A DNA stretch of 5,585 nucleotides from an uncultured Lutibacter sp. (GTDB taxonomy: Bacteria > Bacteroidota > Bacteroidia > Flavobacteriales > Flavobacteriaceae). A program made the translations under genes and the position numbers. The number at the start of each line of letters is the position of its first letter. Within the stretch, counting starts at the first letter, position 1. Positions 5,468-5,585 of this stretch are shown piece by piece. The stretch lies in the NCBI GenBank assembly GCA_913061425.1, contig CAJXUO010000119.1:1-5585 (forward strand), written 5' to 3'. Below the pieces are notes generated by a model. It was not told the origin of the DNA, made no database searches, and saw only the letters and a program-made list of their open reading frames with translations.

Positions 5468-5585
5468 ATGAAAAAAATACAACATTACGTTCAAGGTCAA
5501 TGGACTGAAGGAAAAGAAGAAGGAACTCCTGTATTGGACGCTGTTACTGGCGAAGCATTTACAAGTGTTGCAATTGAAGGGTTAG
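5468..5585 (+). CDS. paaZ: PaaZ, oxepin-CoA hydrolase / semialdehyde dehydrogenase (5' end only)
   Basis: The first 39 codons of a gene that continues past the window are visible, starting at ATG 5468. They read MKKIQHYVQGQWTEGKEEG, then PVLDAVTGEAFTSVAIEGL. This resembles the N-terminus of E. coli PaaZ (xxFLSGTWQSG ... ISGEALWEVTSEGL), especially W12, the TGEA block and SxEGL-like IEGL. PaaZ is a fusion of an aldehyde dehydrogenase domain and a MaoC-like hydratase domain; it hydrolyses oxepin-CoA and oxidises the resulting semialdehyde to 3-oxo-5,6-dehydrosuberyl-CoA, the PaaJ substrate. The operon context supports this over a generic aldehyde dehydrogenase. The full fusion cannot be verified here. 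The right palindrome occupies its ribosome-loading region. Confidence 0.82.
   Translation, partial: MKKIQHYVQGQWTEGKEEGTPVLDAVTGEAFTSVAIEGL

Noticed and set aside
5442..5470. Right palindrome as a terminator before paaZ
   Set aside because: The stem is only 5 bp before a mismatch, there is no T tract, and paaZ starts seven bases later.

Overview
The window is AT-rich and densely packed, with every gene on the + strand. It reads as a chromosomal piece of a Bacteroidota genome, most likely a marine-type Flavobacteriaceae. That placement is inferred from the low GC, the Lys/Asn/Ile-rich proteins, the A-rich translation starts without Shine-Dalgarno sequences, and the CCTGCGTAGGCAGG-type palindromes. 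The genus cannot be fixed from sequence reading alone.

Positions 1-5022 are the core of an aerobic phenylacetate (phenylacetyl-CoA) catabolic operon: the 3' end of paaB, then paaC, paaD, paaG, paaH, paaI and paaJ. A 5'-partial paaZ begins at 5468 and runs off the window. Most junctions are tight: TAATG overlaps at paaB/paaC and paaI/paaJ, abutting genes at paaG/paaH and paaH/paaI, and gaps of 29 and 19 nt around paaD. Together the products epoxidise phenylacetyl-CoA (PaaB, PaaC, with PaaD as maturation factor), isomerise the epoxide to oxepin-CoA (PaaG), open and oxidise the ring (PaaZ), and degrade the chain by beta-oxidation-like steps to acetyl-CoA and succinyl-CoA (PaaH, PaaJ). PaaI is a salvage thioesterase. 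PaaA, PaaE, PaaF and PaaK are not in the window. PaaE does not follow PaaD and PaaF does not precede PaaG, unlike the E. coli order.

The unusual part is 5011-5464, between paaJ and paaZ. A small single-domain GIY-YIG endonuclease gene (5126-5440) sits between two copies of a 14-bp palindrome-like repeat in inverted orientation (5014-5027 and 5447-5460). Partial copies of the same repeat lie in its leader. The left copy supplies the last codons and the TAG stop of paaJ. The right copy ends seven bases before the paaZ start codon. This looks like a compact 'palindrome + GIY-YIG nuclease' unit that has entered a catabolic operon, and it is the main candidate for an under-described mobile or selfish system here.

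No tRNA, rRNA, CRISPR array, classical insertion sequence or convincing intrinsic terminator was seen. The longest stretch without a gene is 5023-5125 (103 nt).
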